Shown: one piece after another, positions 1 to 11,785 of the stretch
Position numbering within the stretch: position 1 is the stretch's first letter
Layout: every line of letters begins with the position of its first letter
NCBI RefSeq assembly: GCF_009857435.1
Contig: NZ_WWCK01000002.1
Location: 124,001-188,000, forward strand
Direction: 5' to 3'
Source: Duganella rivi
GTDB taxonomy: Bacteria > Pseudomonadota > Gammaproteobacteria > Burkholderiales > Burkholderiaceae_D
Length of the DNA: 64,000 nt
The notes under the pieces: model-generated
Database searches by the model: none
What the model was told of the DNA's origin: nothing
Seen by the model: only the letters and a program-made list of their open reading frames with translations
Program-made: the position numbers and the translations under genes

Positions 1-531
1 GCCGGCTGGTCGAAAATACCGCTGCCGGTGGGTGGCATGGGCTATTACGTGGCCTCGCGTAACAACAGCGACGATGTGTTCACCTTCATCAAGCGTCAGT
101 TCACCGGCCTGGTGCCGAACGCGAAGTACACCGTGACCTTTGAAATGACCTACGCCACCGATGCCGCAGTCGGCTGCTTCATGGGTGTCGGCGGCGCGCG
201 CGGCGAGAACGTCTACATGGTGGCCGCGGCGACTGACGCCGAACCGAAAGTGGTCAAGCAAACCACTGACAACCGCTATCGTTTGAATTTTGATCACGGC
301 GACCAGGCAGTGTCCGGCAAACAGGGCAAAGTACTGGGCGTGCAGGGTGTCGAGGGACTCGAGTGCGAAGTGGCGCCGATGACCAAGGCCACCCGTAAAT
401 CGGACGAAGCGATTTCCTTCACCGCCGATAAAGACGGTAAGTTCTGGATCGTGCTGGGTACCGACTCGGCGTTCGAAGGCACCAACGCTCTGTACTATCT
501 GGGCGCCGTCGCCAAGGTCAAGCCGCAATAA
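1..531 (+). CDS. C-terminal part of a hypothetical protein (5' end outside window)
   Basis: An open frame runs from base 1 (frame 1) to a TAA at 529-531, giving at least 176 residues; the in-frame GTG and ATG at 28 and 37 are probably internal because the frame continues upstream. The visible part is rich in beta-strand-like segments and small polar residues (FTGLVPNAKYTVTFEMTY, then repeated glycines), resembling a secreted or periplasmic beta-sandwich protein. The pattern F-x-G-L-x-P-N-A-x-Y-x-V-x-F is typical of jelly-roll/fibronectin-like folds. No family is recognised with certainty and no function is assigned. It ends tail-to-tail against the histidine kinase gene with no gap between the stop codons. 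Confidence 0.75.
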   Translation, partial: AGWSKIPLPVGGMGYYVASRNNSDDVFTFIKRQFTGLVPNAKYTVTFEMTYATDAAVGCFMGVGGARGENVYMVAAATDAEPKVVKQTTDNRYRLNFDHGDQAVSGKQGKVLGVQGVEGLECEVAPMTKATRKSDEAISFTADKDGKFWIVLGTDSAFEGTNALYYLGAVAKVKPQ

Positions 532-2061
<1,530 letters not shown>

Positions 2062-2066
2062 GGCGC

Positions 2067-3548
2067 CTAGTCGCGGTCGGCGTCGCCGCTGAAGGTCGGC
2101 ACGCCGGTCAGCACGCCGTGGAAGTCTTTCAGCACCGGCCCCACAGCCAGGCCGCCGGCGCCGATGATGAAGCGGCGGATGGTGCGCTCGTGCGCGCTGC
2201 CGCGTTTCTTGAACACCGAGATCGCTTGCCTTACCTCGCCGGCCGCTTCGAAGTAGCGCAGCATGATGATGTTGTCGGCTAGGTAGCTGGCATCCACCGT
2301 CGTGCTCATGTGGGAGCCTAGCATGCCTTGCTGTACGCCGACGATGATGCTGACCACGCCGCGCTGGCCGAGGTAGGTCAGTAGCTCGTGCAGGTGGACG
2401 ATCAGGAAGCGTTCGTCCGGCACGGCGTTCAGGTAGCCGTTCAGGCTGTCGATCACGACCACCCGCGCGCCGTGTTCGACCGCTTTCAGCACGGCGCTGG
2501 AGAATTCGCCCGGCGCCAGTTCGGCCGGGTCGATTTGCTGCACCGTCAGCAGGCCGTTGTCGATGGCGTCTGATAGATTCAGGCCCAGGCTGTGGCAGCG
2601 ACTGAGCATATTGTTGCGCGCTTCCTCAAACAGGAACATGGCGCACGCTTCGCCGCGCAGCGTGGCGGCGTGCACGAACTGCGCCGCCAGCGACGACTTG
2701 CCGGTGCCGGACGGGCCGCTGATCAAGGTGCTCATGCCTTCTTCCAGCCCGCCGCCGAGCAGGGCGTCGAGCGCCGGCATGCCGCTGGACAGCTGGCGCT
2801 GCGGAAGGCTCTGGCGCGATTGCGCCGCCACCAGGCGCGGGTAGACCAGCAGGCCGCCTTTGACGATCTTGTAGTCGTGCGCGCCGCCGCGATAGGCCAC
2901 GCCGCGGTACTTGACGACGCGCAGGCGGCGGCGGTCGGAGCCATAGTCCTGGTCGGTCAGCTCCAGCGCCAGCACGGCGTGCGCCACGCTGCGCACCTGC
3001 AGGTCGGTGGTGAGGGCGGTGCGGTCGTCGAGGAGCATGGAGGTGCAGTGGCGGCTGCTCAGGTACTGCTTGAGCGCCAGCACCTGGCGGCGGTAGCGCA
3101 GCGGACTTTCGGCCAGCAGCTGGAGCTCGGACAGCGAGTCAAGCACAATGCGGCGCGGATGATACTTATCCACGGCCGCGAGGATGCGCTGGGTCGTGCT
3201 GCCCAGTTCAATTTCCGACGGGTGGAAAATGGTGTACTGCTGATCTGGATCCAGCGCTTTTTCATCGGGGATGATTTCTTCGATGCGGATGCCATCCATG
3301 CTCCAGCCGTGGGAGCGCGCGACACCGCGCAGCTCCTCGGCTGTTTCCGCCAGCGTAACGTACAGGACGGGCTCGCCGCGCCGCATGCCTTCGTTTAAAA
3401 ATTGCAGGGCAAGGGTGGTCTTGCCGGTGCCCGGCTCGCCCTCCACGAGGTAGAGGCGATTGGCGGTCAGGCCGCCGGCCAGCACTTCATCAAGGCCGGG
3501 CACACCGGTCGGTAGAAAATCGATAGCGACGCTGTTTTGTTCTTCCAT
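2067..3548 (-). CDS. KaiC-like double-domain RecA ATPase
   Basis: A 493-aa protein with two tandem KaiC/RecA ATPase domains. Walker A motifs are GEPGTGKT (37-44) and GPSGTGKS (278-285); Walker B-like strands are RRIVLDSLSEL and VVVIDSLNGY. In cyanobacteria KaiC is the clock ATPase/autokinase; proteobacterial homologues without KaiA/KaiB act in stress or signalling through partner kinases. The CII-domain glutamate pair (FLFEEAR) is kept, but the CI pair reads LAET, so only one glutamate remains. By eye-alignment, the CII autophosphorylation Ser-Thr pair reads S-Y here. No kaiB or kaiA is nearby. The gene is followed after 5 nt by the hybrid kinase, its likely signalling partner. The ATG at 3548 gives a normal N-terminus. 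Confidence 0.9.
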   Translation of the reverse strand: MEEQNSVAIDFLPTGVPGLDEVLAGGLTANRLYLVEGEPGTGKTTLALQFLNEGMRRGEPVLYVTLAETAEELRGVARSHGWSMDGIRIEEIIPDEKALDPDQQYTIFHPSEIELGSTTQRILAAVDKYHPRRIVLDSLSELQLLAESPLRYRRQVLALKQYLSSRHCTSMLLDDRTALTTDLQVRSVAHAVLALELTDQDYGSDRRRLRVVKYRGVAYRGGAHDYKIVKGGLLVYPRLVAAQSRQSLPQRQLSSGMPALDALLGGGLEEGMSTLISGPSGTGKSSLAAQFVHAATLRGEACAMFLFEEARNNMLSRCHSLGLNLSDAIDNGLLTVQQIDPAELAPGEFSSAVLKAVEHGARVVVIDSLNGYLNAVPDERFLIVHLHELLTYLGQRGVVSIIVGVQQGMLGSHMSTTVDASYLADNIIMLRYFEAAGEVRQAISVFKKRGSAHERTIRRFIIGAGGLAVGPVLKDFHGVLTGVPTFSGDADRD

Positions 3549-3601
3549 GGGCAGATTCCGAAACGAAAAAGGCGTTGTCCCGGATGCTACCTGAAACCGC
3601 T

Positions 3602-5752
3602 TTATCGGCGCGCACGCAACTGCAGACCTTCTTGCTTGTGGCGGTACATGGCGCGGTCGGCGCGGCTCAGCAGTGCTTCAATGTCCTGCGGATCGTCTGG
3701 ATGATGGATGGCAATGCCGATGCTGGCGCTCAGCGCGACGGTGGCGGTTTTCAGCACGAATGGCTGCTGCAGCGCCGGCAGTAGCTTGTCGGCCATTTCC
3801 TGGGCGTCGGCGTCGCTGTGCAGCATTTCGAGGATGACCACGAATTCATCGCCGGCCAGGCGGCCCACGGTGTCGGTCTTGCGCACCGCGCCGCGCACGC
3901 GTTCGGCGAATTGGCGCAGCAGTTCGTCGCCTTCCTCGTGGCCATAGCGGTCGTTGACTTGCTTGAAGCGGTCCAGGTCGAGGAAGAACACGGCGCAGCT
4001 TTGGCGCAGGCGGCTGGCGCGCTGCAGTGCCTCGGGCAAGGCTTGCATCAGGGCGCGGCGGTTCGGCAGGCCGGTCAGGGTGTCGTTCAGCGCCATCGCC
4101 TCCATCGAGGCGAATAGCTGCTTGCGCTCGCTGATATCGTGCAGGAAGGCGATGAACAGGTGGCCGCTGCTGCGCGGCACGTAGGCCAGCGAGACTTCCA
4201 CCGGCAGTTCCTGCCCGGCGCGGTTGTGCAGCATCAGTTCGACGCGGCGGCTAAGCAGCGACGCGGCGCCGCCGGCACTTTCTGCCAGCTGGCGCATGTC
4301 GCGCTCGTAGGCGCGGCGCAGCAGCGGCGGCAGCATCATGGCCGCCAGTGGCTGGCCGATGACTTCCGTGCGCTTCCAGCCCAGCAGTTTCTCCGCCTGC
4401 AGATTCCATTCGCGCACCACGCCGCCCGGATCGAGGGCGATGAAGGCGTCGTGGGCGTTGTCGAGAATTGCCCGCAATTCGGCGGCGCGTTCTTGCAGCA
4501 GTTGCTGCGTGCTTTGCTCCTGCGCCAGCGCGCGCTCCAGTTGCAGCGCTTTGCGGGCGATTTCGCGGGTGCGCTCGGCCACCGTGGATTCCAGCTTTTC
4601 GTTCAGGCCGCGCAGCGCGCCGAGGTGATTCTGCTCATTGTTGAGCATTTCATTGAGGGAGCGCGACAGTACTTGCACCTCGTGGTAGCTGTCGTTCTGG
4701 CGTACGTCCGGCAAGGTGGCCGCATCGGCCGGCGCGGCCAGGCGTTCTTCGATAGCGCGGCTCAAGGCATTTAGCGGGCGGGTGAGGCGGCCTGCCGCTA
4801 TCGCCGCGCCGATGGCCATCACCGCGCCAAGGATAGCGCCCAGCAGCAGGATCTGGCGTTCCAGCGCGCGCGCGCCGGACAGGGCCAGCGCCTCCGGCTG
4901 GCGTACCAGGATCGACCAGTCCAGCGTGGCCGGATCGCCGGGCGTGCCGGTGCGGGCGTAGCCGGTGAGGTAATCGCGTCCGTCCGCCCAGGTTTCCTTG
5001 AGCGCGCCCGAGGCGCCGCTGGCGGCCAGCGCCAGGCTCTCGCTGCTGATCTTTTGTTCTTCCATGCCCTGCGGGCCGAGGATGGCAACGCCGTCGCTGC
5101 GCACCACGAAGACATCGGCCGCGTATTGCAGGTTGGCTGGCGCGAACACGGTTTGCACCATGCGCCGCGCCCATCCCCAGCTCATGCGCACGCACACCAC
5201 GCCGCGGAACTGGCCGTTGGCGTCCAGCACCGGGCCGGAGGCGTCGACGAAGCGCCACGGGTCGGCGTTGTACGGCAATTTCCGGCCAGGCAGGGTGGCC
5301 GGAGGATAGTCGGCGGCGCGGATCTTGTCCTGGCCAGCCTTGAACCAGTCGCGCGCGCTGACGTCCGCGCCTTCCTGCACGCCCTGCGTGGCGGCGAACA
5401 CCTTGCCGTCCGGCGTGGCTAGGCCGATCCATGCGTAGTCGGGGAAGGTTTTTTGCAGGCTCTCCAGCACGCGGCGCACTTCGACCGGATTTTTTCCCTC
5501 GCGGATGCGCGGCAGTTCGCTGAGGAGTTGAACGTCGCCGGTGGCCTTGCGCACGATGCCGGTGAGGGAGCTGCGCATCTGCCACGACAGCTGCTGCAAG
5601 CGCTGCTCGGCCTCGCGGCGCGCGTAATCGATGGCGAAGTGATCGACCAGTATCAGTAAGGACAATACCGTCAGCAGCACCGTCGCGCTAACGCCCACCG
5701 TGACCAGCGTGGTGAGGCGGGGGCGGGTGGTAGCAGGGGCCGGCGGGAGCAT
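3602..5752 (-). CDS. Membrane diguanylate cyclase with sensory domain, PAS and GGDEF
   Basis: Synthesises cyclic di-GMP from GTP at the inner membrane. With the start at 5752 the protein has 716 aa: TM1 at about 13-36, an extracytoplasmic dCACHE-like region, TM2 at about 300-325 followed by a HAMP-like linker and coiled coil, a PAS domain (LRAILDNAHDAFIAL), then GGDEF. The active-site signature is AGDEF (about 633-637), and the product-inhibition I-site RKTD lies five residues before it, so the enzyme should be active and feedback-inhibited. There is no EAL domain. A longer frame to 5833 exists, but its 27 extra residues are polar and cysteine-rich and precede the expected signal-anchor, so the 5752 ATG is preferred. 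Confidence 0.92.
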   Translation of the reverse strand: MLPPAPATTRPRLTTLVTVGVSATVLLTVLSLLILVDHFAIDYARREAEQRLQQLSWQMRSSLTGIVRKATGDVQLLSELPRIREGKNPVEVRRVLESLQKTFPDYAWIGLATPDGKVFAATQGVQEGADVSARDWFKAGQDKIRAADYPPATLPGRKLPYNADPWRFVDASGPVLDANGQFRGVVCVRMSWGWARRMVQTVFAPANLQYAADVFVVRSDGVAILGPQGMEEQKISSESLALAASGASGALKETWADGRDYLTGYARTGTPGDPATLDWSILVRQPEALALSGARALERQILLLGAILGAVMAIGAAIAAGRLTRPLNALSRAIEERLAAPADAATLPDVRQNDSYHEVQVLSRSLNEMLNNEQNHLGALRGLNEKLESTVAERTREIARKALQLERALAQEQSTQQLLQERAAELRAILDNAHDAFIALDPGGVVREWNLQAEKLLGWKRTEVIGQPLAAMMLPPLLRRAYERDMRQLAESAGGAASLLSRRVELMLHNRAGQELPVEVSLAYVPRSSGHLFIAFLHDISERKQLFASMEAMALNDTLTGLPNRRALMQALPEALQRASRLRQSCAVFFLDLDRFKQVNDRYGHEEGDELLRQFAERVRGAVRKTDTVGRLAGDEFVVILEMLHSDADAQEMADKLLPALQQPFVLKTATVALSASIGIAIHHPDDPQDIEALLSRADRAMYRHKQEGLQLRARR

Positions 5753-5820
5753 GGACTGATTGTAGCATCGCACGATCTGCACACTGTTGCGTTCAGGACA
5801 ATTTTGCTGGTTTAAACCAC

Positions 5821-5839
5821 GCTTAAGTGACACTTAAGC
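5821..5839. promoter_or_regulatory. Perfect 19-bp palindrome upstream of the efflux operon
   Basis: GCTTAAGTGACACTTAAGC is a 9-bp perfect inverted repeat around one central base. It lies between the divergent diguanylate cyclase and efflux genes, about 110 bp before the adaptor start. It is probably a binding site for a dimeric regulator; which one is not known. Confidence 0.5.
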
Positions 5840-5874
5840 ATGATGCGTTGCACAAGAAAGTTGCTTGACTTAAT

Positions 5875-5894
5875 TAGAATGATCGTTCATTCTA
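5875..5894. promoter_or_regulatory. TetR/AcrR-type operator overlapping the efflux promoter
   Basis: TAGAATGATCGTTCATTCTA has two perfect 8-bp arms around TCGT, the size and symmetry of TetR-family operators. A TATAGT -10-like box follows directly at 5893 and a TTGACT -35-like box lies at 5865, although the 22-bp spacing between them is long. The TetR gene at the 3' end of the efflux operon is the obvious candidate repressor; this is inference. Confidence 0.6.
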
Positions 5895-5932
5895 TAGTCT
5901 GTGCTTAATTTTTATACAGAAAGCCCAATCTC

Positions 5933-7135
5933 ATGGAAGCCTTTTTCTGCAAAAAACCTCTGCTGCGGAGCGCTGGCGCCGTAGCGATCATCTCCGCGCT
6001 GGCCGTCATGGCCGGCTGCTCCAAATCCACGGCCGAAGCACCTCGCACGCAGCAGGTGGCGGAAGTGGGCGTATTCAAAGTGGCGCAAGAAGCGCTGCAA
6101 ATCACCACCGAACTGCCGGGCCGCACCGCCGCTTATCAAGTGGCTGAAGTGCGCCCGCAGGTCAGTGGTCTGATTCAGAAACGCCTGTTTGTTGAAGGTG
6201 GCGACGTCAAAGCAGGCGTGCCGCTGTACCAGATCGACGCGGCCACTTATCAAGCCGCGTACAACTCGGCCAAGGCGGCACTCGCGAAGGCCAAGGCCAA
6301 CCTGGTGGCAGCCGCGCCGAAAGTGGCGCGCTACAAGGACTTGGTCGCCATCGAAGGCGTGAGCCGCCAGGATTACGACGACGCTGTCGCCGCCCACGAG
6401 CAGGCCAAGGCCGACGTGGAATCGGCGGTCGCCGCGCTGGAACAAGCCAAGATCAATCTCGATTACACCCACGTTGATGCGCCGATCAGCGGCCGTATCA
6501 GCCGTTCGGCCGTGACGCCGGGCGCGCTGGTGACCGCCAATCAAACCACCGCGCTGACCACCGTGCAGCAGTTGGACCCGATCTACGTTGACGTGACCCA
6601 GACCAGCGAAGACATGCTGCGCCTGAAGCGCGAAATCGAAAGCGGCGGCTTGAAAAAGAATGGCGGCCAAGCCAAGGTGACCTTGCTGCTGTCGGACGGC
6701 ACCAAGTACGCGCTGGAAGGCAAGCTGCAATTCTCCGACGTGACGGTTGATCCGGGCACCGGCAACGTGACGCTGCGCGCGCTGTTCCCGAATCCTAAAC
6801 ACGATCTGCTGCCGGGCATGTTTGTGCGCGCGGTGATCGAGTCGGGCGTCAACGAACACGCGATCGCCGTGCCGCAGCAAGGCGTGACCCGCAATCCTAA
6901 AGGCGAAGCCACTGCGCTGGTGCTGAACAAGGAAGGCAAAGTTGAACAACGTACGCTGGTGACCAGCGGCACGCTGGGCGCCAAGTGGCTGGTCAAATCG
7001 GGCTTGAACGAAGGCGACCTGCTGATCGTGGAAGGCGTGCAGAAAGTGAAGCCGGGCGCACCGGCCAACGCTGCGAAGCCTGCCGCTGCTGTCGCAGGCG
7101 GTGCTATGCCTGCCAACGCCAAGAGCGCGCAATAA
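5933..7135 (+). CDS. RND efflux periplasmic adaptor lipoprotein (AcrA/MexA type)
   Basis: Membrane-fusion subunit of a tripartite multidrug pump, linking the inner-membrane RND protein to the outer-membrane channel. The 400-aa protein has a lipoprotein signal with lipobox VMAGC (lipidated Cys about residue 26). A lipoyl/barrel-sandwich half (ELPGRTAAYQVAEVRPQVSG) is followed by a helical hairpin (YNSAKAALAKAKANL...AALEQAKINL) and a second lipoyl half (YTHVDAPISGRIS). The C-terminus is Ala-rich and low complexity. It is first in a three-gene operon, 11 nt before the pump gene, and sits behind the TetR-type operator at 5875. Substrate range cannot be read from sequence. Confidence 0.95.
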   Translation: MEAFFCKKPLLRSAGAVAIISALAVMAGCSKSTAEAPRTQQVAEVGVFKVAQEALQITTELPGRTAAYQVAEVRPQVSGLIQKRLFVEGGDVKAGVPLYQIDAATYQAAYNSAKAALAKAKANLVAAAPKVARYKDLVAIEGVSRQDYDDAVAAHEQAKADVESAVAALEQAKINLDYTHVDAPISGRISRSAVTPGALVTANQTTALTTVQQLDPIYVDVTQTSEDMLRLKREIESGGLKKNGGQAKVTLLLSDGTKYALEGKLQFSDVTVDPGTGNVTLRALFPNPKHDLLPGMFVRAVIESGVNEHAIAVPQQGVTRNPKGEATALVLNKEGKVEQRTLVTSGTLGAKWLVKSGLNEGDLLIVEGVQKVKPGAPANAAKPAAAVAGGAMPANAKSAQ

Positions 7136-7146
7136 GGAGATAGCAT

Positions 7147-10100
7147 ATGTCCCGTTTCTTTATTGATCGCCCGATTTTCGCGTGGGTGGTCGCCATCGTC
7201 ATCATGCTTGCGGGCGTGATTGCGATTCTCGGCCTGCCGATATCGCAGTATCCAAGCATTGCGCCGCCATCGATTTCGATCAGCGGTTCCTATCCGGGCG
7301 CATCGGCCAAGACGGTGGAAGACGCTGTCACCCAGATCATCGAACAAAAGATGAAGGGTATCGACGGCCTGCGCTATATGTCCTCGTCGTCCGATTCGAC
7401 CGGTGGCGTCAACATCACGCTGACCTTCAAGAGCGGCACCAATCCTGACATCGCGCAGGTGCAGGTGCAGAACAAGCTGCAACTTGCAACGCCGCTGCTG
7501 CCTGCCGCCGTGCAGCAGCAAGGCCTGGTGGTCGCCAAGGCTACCAAGAACTTCTTGATGGTGCTGGGCTTCGTGTCCGAAGACGGCTCCATGAAGCAGG
7601 CCGACATCGGCGACTACGTGGCCGCCAGCGTGATCGATCCGATCTCGCGCGTGGAAGGCGTGGGCGATGTGACCAACTTTGGTTCGCAGTACGCCATGCG
7701 TATCTGGCTGGACGCGGCCAAGCTGCAAAGCTATCAACTGACGCCTGCCGACATCGCCAACGCCATCACCGCGCAAAACACCGAGGTGTCTGCTGGTGAA
7801 CTGGGTGGCCTGCCTGCCGTCGCCGGCCAGCAGTTGAATGCGACCGTGACGGCGCAAAGCCGTCTGCAAACCGCTGAACAATTCGGCGCTATCTTGCTGA
7901 AGACTTCCGCCAACGGCGCCACCGTGCATCTGCGCGACGTGGCCCGCATGGAGCTGGGCAGCGAGACTTACAACATCCTCGCGCGCTACAACGGCAAGCC
8001 TGCCTCCGGTATGGCGATCAAGCTGGCGACCGGCGCTAACGCGCTGGATACCGCCAATGCTGTGAAAGCCAAAGTGGCCCAGCTGGAGAAGCAATTCCCG
8101 CACGGTCTGAAAGCGGTAGTCGCTTTCGATACCACGCCTTTCGTCAAACTATCGATTGAAGAAGTGGTGAAGACGCTGGTGGAAGCAGTCATCCTGGTGT
8201 TCCTGGTGATGTACCTGTTCCTGCAAAACTTCCGCGCTACGCTGATTCCAACCATGGCGGTGCCGGTGGTGTTGCTGGGTACTTTCGCGATTCTGTCGGC
8301 GCTGGGCTATTCGATCAACACGCTGACCATGTTCGCCGTGGTGCTGGCTATCGGCCTGCTGGTGGATGATGCCATCGTGGTGGTGGAAAACGTAGAGCGC
8401 GTGATGACGGAAGAGGGCTTGTCGCCGCTGGAAGCGACCCGCAAGTCCATGAGCCAGATCAGCGGTGCGCTGGTGGGTATCGCCATGGTGCTGTCGGCGG
8501 TGTTTGTGCCGATGGCGTTCTTCAGCGGTTCGACCGGTGTGATTTACCGCCAGTTCTCAATCACGATTGTGTCGGCGATGGTGTTGTCTGTGCTGGTGGC
8601 GATGATCTTCACGCCTGCATTGTGCGCGACGATTCTGAAGCCGGTGGAAAAAGGCCATCACCTGACTAATAAAGGTTTCTTTGGCTGGTTTAACCGCACC
8701 TTTGAACGTAGTACCAATAAGTATCAAGGCATCGTCGGTTCGATTCTGAATCGCGGCGGTCGTTCGCTGGCGGTGTACGGCATCATCTTGGTGGTGCTCG
8801 CAGTGGTGTTTGTGCGTCTGCCGACTTCCTTCCTGCCGGAAGAAGACCAAGGCGTGCTGTTCTCGCAAATCCAATTGCCTACCGGCGCAACGCAAGAGCG
8901 TACGCTGAAGGTGATTGAAAAAGTTGAGAACCACTTCATCAACGACGAGAAGAATGCTGTCGCTTCGGTGTTCGCGGTGGCTGGCTTCAGCTTCTCCGGT
9001 AATGGCCAGAACAGCGGTATCGCCTTTGTGCGTATGAAGGATTGGGCTGAACGTCCGGGCGCAGCGAACCGCGTCAATGCGATCGTTGGTCGCGCCATGG
9101 GTAAGTTCTCGCAGATTAAAGATGCGATGGTGTTTGCGTTTGCTCCGCCAGCCGTGCTGGAACTGGGTAACGCCAGCGGCTTCGACTTGCAGCTGCAAGA
9201 TATCGGCGGCGTCGGTCACGATGCGCTGATGGCGGCGCGTAACCAGATGCTGGGCATGGCGTCCAAGAGCCCTGTGCTGGTAGGCGTGCGTCCTAACGGC
9301 CAGGAAGATACGCCGCAGTACAAGATCACCGTGGATCAGCAAAAGGCGATTGCACTCGGCCTGTCCGTGGCGGATGTGAACAAGGTGCTGAGCACCGCGT
9401 GGGGCAGCTCCTACGTCAACGACTTCGTCGATCGCGGCCGCGTGAAGAAGGTGTACCTGCAAGGTTCTGCTGAATCGCGCATGACGCCGGAAGATCTGAA
9501 CAAGTGGTTCGTGCGTAATGCCGACGGCCAGATGGTGCCTTTCTCGGCCTTCTCGACCGGCCAATGGATTTACGCTTCGCCGCGCCTGGAGCGCTATAAC
9601 GGTTTGCCGTCGACCGAGATTCTCGGCATGCCGGCGCCGGGACAGTCGTCGGGTGTCGCCATGGCGGAAATCGAAAAGCTGGCTGCGCAACTGCCGCCGG
9701 GTATCGGCTACGAGTGGACCGGCCTGTCGACCGAAGAACGCGACTCTGGTTCGCAAACCACGCAGCTGTATGCGATTTCGATTCTGATCGTGTTCCTGTG
9801 CCTGGCCGCGCTGTATGAAAGCTGGTCGGTGCCGTTCTCGGTGCTGCTGGTGGTGCCGCTGGGTGTAGTCGGCACGGTGCTGGCGACTTTTGTGTTCAAG
9901 CTGTCGAACGACGTCTACTTCCAAGTGGGCCTGCTGACCGTGATCGGCCTGGCGGCGAAGAACGCGATTCTGATCGTGGAATTCGCCAAGGAGCTGCAAG
10001 AGCAGGGCGTGGAACTGAAACAGGCAACGCTGCAAGCGGTGAAACTGCGTCTGCGTCCGATTCTGATGACGTCTATCGCCTTTGGCCTCGGCGTGCTGCC

Positions 10101-10278
10101 GCTGGCAATCAGCAGCGGCGCAGGTTCCGGCAGCCAGAACGCCATCGGCGTTGGCGTGCTGGGCGGGATGCTGACTGCGACCTTCCTGGGCATCTTCTTC
10201 GTGCCGCTGTTCTTTGTGCTGGTACGCGGCTACTTCGCGCCGAAGAAGGCCGCTCCTGCAACTGTAGAGGTGCATTGA
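7147..10278 (+). CDS. RND multidrug efflux pump, HAE1 family (AcrB/MexB type)
   Basis: Inner-membrane proton-drug antiporter of 1043 aa, the usual HAE1 length. It begins with the canonical [21 protein letters not shown]. The TM4 proton-relay aspartates are present in [18 protein letters not shown]. The periplasmic porter loops and duplicated 12-TM layout are intact, with a second-half [19 protein letters not shown] motif ([15 protein letters not shown]). A clear Shine-Dalgarno (AAGGAG) precedes the ATG. It lies between adaptor and channel genes and stops one nucleotide before the channel ATG, so the trimeric pump, adaptor and channel are made from one mRNA. AcrB-type pumps of this class export hydrophobic and amphiphilic drugs, dyes and solvents; the actual substrate is unknown. 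Confidence 0.96.
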   Translation: MSRFFIDRPIFAWVVAIVIMLAGVIAILGLPISQYPSIAPPSISISGSYPGASAKTVEDAVTQIIEQKMKGIDGLRYMSSSSDSTGGVNITLTFKSGTNPDIAQVQVQNKLQLATPLLPAAVQQQGLVVAKATKNFLMVLGFVSEDGSMKQADIGDYVAASVIDPISRVEGVGDVTNFGSQYAMRIWLDAAKLQSYQLTPADIANAITAQNTEVSAGELGGLPAVAGQQLNATVTAQSRLQTAEQFGAILLKTSANGATVHLRDVARMELGSETYNILARYNGKPASGMAIKLATGANALDTANAVKAKVAQLEKQFPHGLKAVVAFDTTPFVKLSIEEVVKTLVEAVILVFLVMYLFLQNFRATLIPTMAVPVVLLGTFAILSALGYSINTLTMFAVVLAIGLLVDDAIVVVENVERVMTEEGLSPLEATRKSMSQISGALVGIAMVLSAVFVPMAFFSGSTGVIYRQFSITIVSAMVLSVLVAMIFTPALCATILKPVEKGHHLTNKGFFGWFNRTFERSTNKYQGIVGSILNRGGRSLAVYGIILVVLAVVFVRLPTSFLPEEDQGVLFSQIQLPTGATQERTLKVIEKVENHFINDEKNAVASVFAVAGFSFSGNGQNSGIAFVRMKDWAERPGAANRVNAIVGRAMGKFSQIKDAMVFAFAPPAVLELGNASGFDLQLQDIGGVGHDALMAARNQMLGMASKSPVLVGVRPNGQEDTPQYKITVDQQKAIALGLSVADVNKVLSTAWGSSYVNDFVDRGRVKKVYLQGSAESRMTPEDLNKWFVRNADGQMVPFSAFSTGQWIYASPRLERYNGLPSTEILGMPAPGQSSGVAMAEIEKLAAQLPPGIGYEWTGLSTEERDSGSQTTQLYAISILIVFLCLAALYESWSVPFSVLLVVPLGVVGTVLATFVFKLSNDVYFQVGLLTVIGLAAKNAILIVEFAKELQEQGVELKQATLQAVKLRLRPILMTSIAFGLGVLPLAISSGAGSGSQNAIGVGVLGGMLTATFLGIFFVPLFFVLVRGYFAPKKAAPATVEVH

Positions 10279-10279
10279 T

Positions 10280-11716
10280 ATGAAAAAGTCTGTTATTACT
10301 TTGGCTGCGCTGGCGATGTTGGCCGGTTGCAGTCTGGCGCCGGTGTACGAACGTCCGGCGCAACCGGTGGCGCAGGCTTGGCCTGCGGGCGACGCTTACA
10401 AGGGCGTGCCGGCTGCCGCCGCTGACGCCAAGCCGGTGTCGCAAATCCAGTGGCGCGAATACTTCTCGGACGAGAAGCTGCGCAAGGTGATCGAGCTGGC
10501 GCTGGCCAACAACCGCGATCTGCGCGTTTCGGTGCTCAATATTGAGAAGGCCAAGGCGCAGTACAACATCGACACGGCGGCGCTGCTGCCCAAGCTGTCG
10601 GCCAACGTCAGCCAGAGCGCATCGCGCACGCCGTCGACGATGACCGGCACCGGCGAAGCTGCCATCAACCGCCAGTACAACGGCGGCCTGGTGATGTCTT
10701 CGTACGAGCTGGATTTCTTCGGCAAAGTGCGTAATCAATCGGAAGCCGGTTTGCAGAGTTATCTCGGCACCGAGGAAGCGCGCCGCACGCAGCAAATTAC
10801 GCTGGTGTCGGAAGTGGCGAATGCCTATCTGACCTTGATCGCCGATCAGCAGCGCTTGAAACTGGCACAGGAAACCTTGAAAAGCCAGCAGACCAGCTAT
10901 GACCTGAGCAAGAAGCGCTTCGCTTCGGGCGTGGTGGCCGGTACCGATATGTACGATGCGCAGACCACGCTGGAATCGGCGCGCAACGACGCAGCGGTCT
11001 ACAGCGCGCAAGTGGCGCTGGATCTGAATGCCTTGACGCTGCTGGTCGGTAGCGCCGTGCCGGAAGAATTGCTGCCTACGGGTGACCTCAACGAGGTCAC
11101 CCAGCTGGCGGCGATTCCGGCCGGCCTGCCTTCAGACCTGCTGCAATCGCGCCCGGACGTGCAGGAAGCGGAGCGGGCGCTGCGCGCTGCCAATGCCAAT
11201 ATCGGCGTGGCGCGTGCGGCCTTCTTCCCGAGCATTTCGCTGACGGCGTCGGGCGGCAGCGCCAGTTCGACGTTGTCTGGCTTGTTCAAGGCCGGTTCGT
11301 CGGCGTGGAGCTTTGCGCCGGCGATCAACTTGCCGATCTTCGATGGCGGCGTGAATCGCGCCAACCTGAATATCGCCAAGGCTGACCGCGACATCTCGGT
11401 GGCGCAGTACGAGAAGGCGGTGCAGACGGCGTTCCGCGAAGTTGCGGATGCACTGGCGACGCGCGGCACGCTGGATGAGCGCCTGTCGTCGTCGCAGGCC
11501 TTGGTCGATGCGGCGCAGAAGAGCTACACCATCAACGAGGCGCGTTATCAAAAAGGTGCGGACTCGTACCTGAACGCGCTGGTGTCGCAACGCGCGCTGT
11601 ATGCGGCTCAACAGAGCTTGATTACCACCCGCTTGGCCAAGACCAGCAACGCCGTCACCTTGTACAAGGTGCTGGGCGGCGGCTGGCAGCCGGAATTGCC
11701 GCAACCGCGCGGTTAA
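10280..11716 (+). CDS. Outer-membrane efflux channel lipoprotein (OprM/NodT family)
   Basis: Third component of the RND pump, a TolC-fold trimeric channel. The 478-aa protein has a lipoprotein signal (LAMLAGCSLAPVYERP) and two OEP repeats, each with long helices (QIQWREYFSDEKLRKVIELALANNRDLRVSVLNIEKA at the start of the first). The conserved RPDVQEAERALRAANANIGVARAAFFPSISLTASGG region begins the second half. The start codon is one base after the pump stop codon, so translation is coupled. A GC-rich hairpin after the stop (11723-11750) probably ends or attenuates the operon transcript before the TetR gene. Confidence 0.95.
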   Translation: MKKSVITLAALAMLAGCSLAPVYERPAQPVAQAWPAGDAYKGVPAAAADAKPVSQIQWREYFSDEKLRKVIELALANNRDLRVSVLNIEKAKAQYNIDTAALLPKLSANVSQSASRTPSTMTGTGEAAINRQYNGGLVMSSYELDFFGKVRNQSEAGLQSYLGTEEARRTQQITLVSEVANAYLTLIADQQRLKLAQETLKSQQTSYDLSKKRFASGVVAGTDMYDAQTTLESARNDAAVYSAQVALDLNALTLLVGSAVPEELLPTGDLNEVTQLAAIPAGLPSDLLQSRPDVQEAERALRAANANIGVARAAFFPSISLTASGGSASSTLSGLFKAGSSAWSFAPAINLPIFDGGVNRANLNIAKADRDISVAQYEKAVQTAFREVADALATRGTLDERLSSSQALVDAAQKSYTINEARYQKGADSYLNALVSQRALYAAQQSLITTRLAKTSNAVTLYKVLGGGWQPELPQPRG

Positions 11717-11722
11717 ACGGCT

Positions 11723-11750
11723 CGGCGGGTGCATTGCCATGCGCCCGCCG
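11723..11750 (+). terminator. Stem-loop after the efflux operon
   Basis: CGGCGGGTGC (11723-11732) pairs with GCGCCCGCCG (11741-11750) over 10 bp with one G-T wobble and an 8-nt loop. Only TT follows, then TATAAT, which may serve as the -10 box of the TetR gene. It may be a partial terminator separating the operon from its regulator. Confidence 0.55.
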
Positions 11751-11785
11751 TTATAATGGTTTCATATTCACCCTAGGATCGCTTC

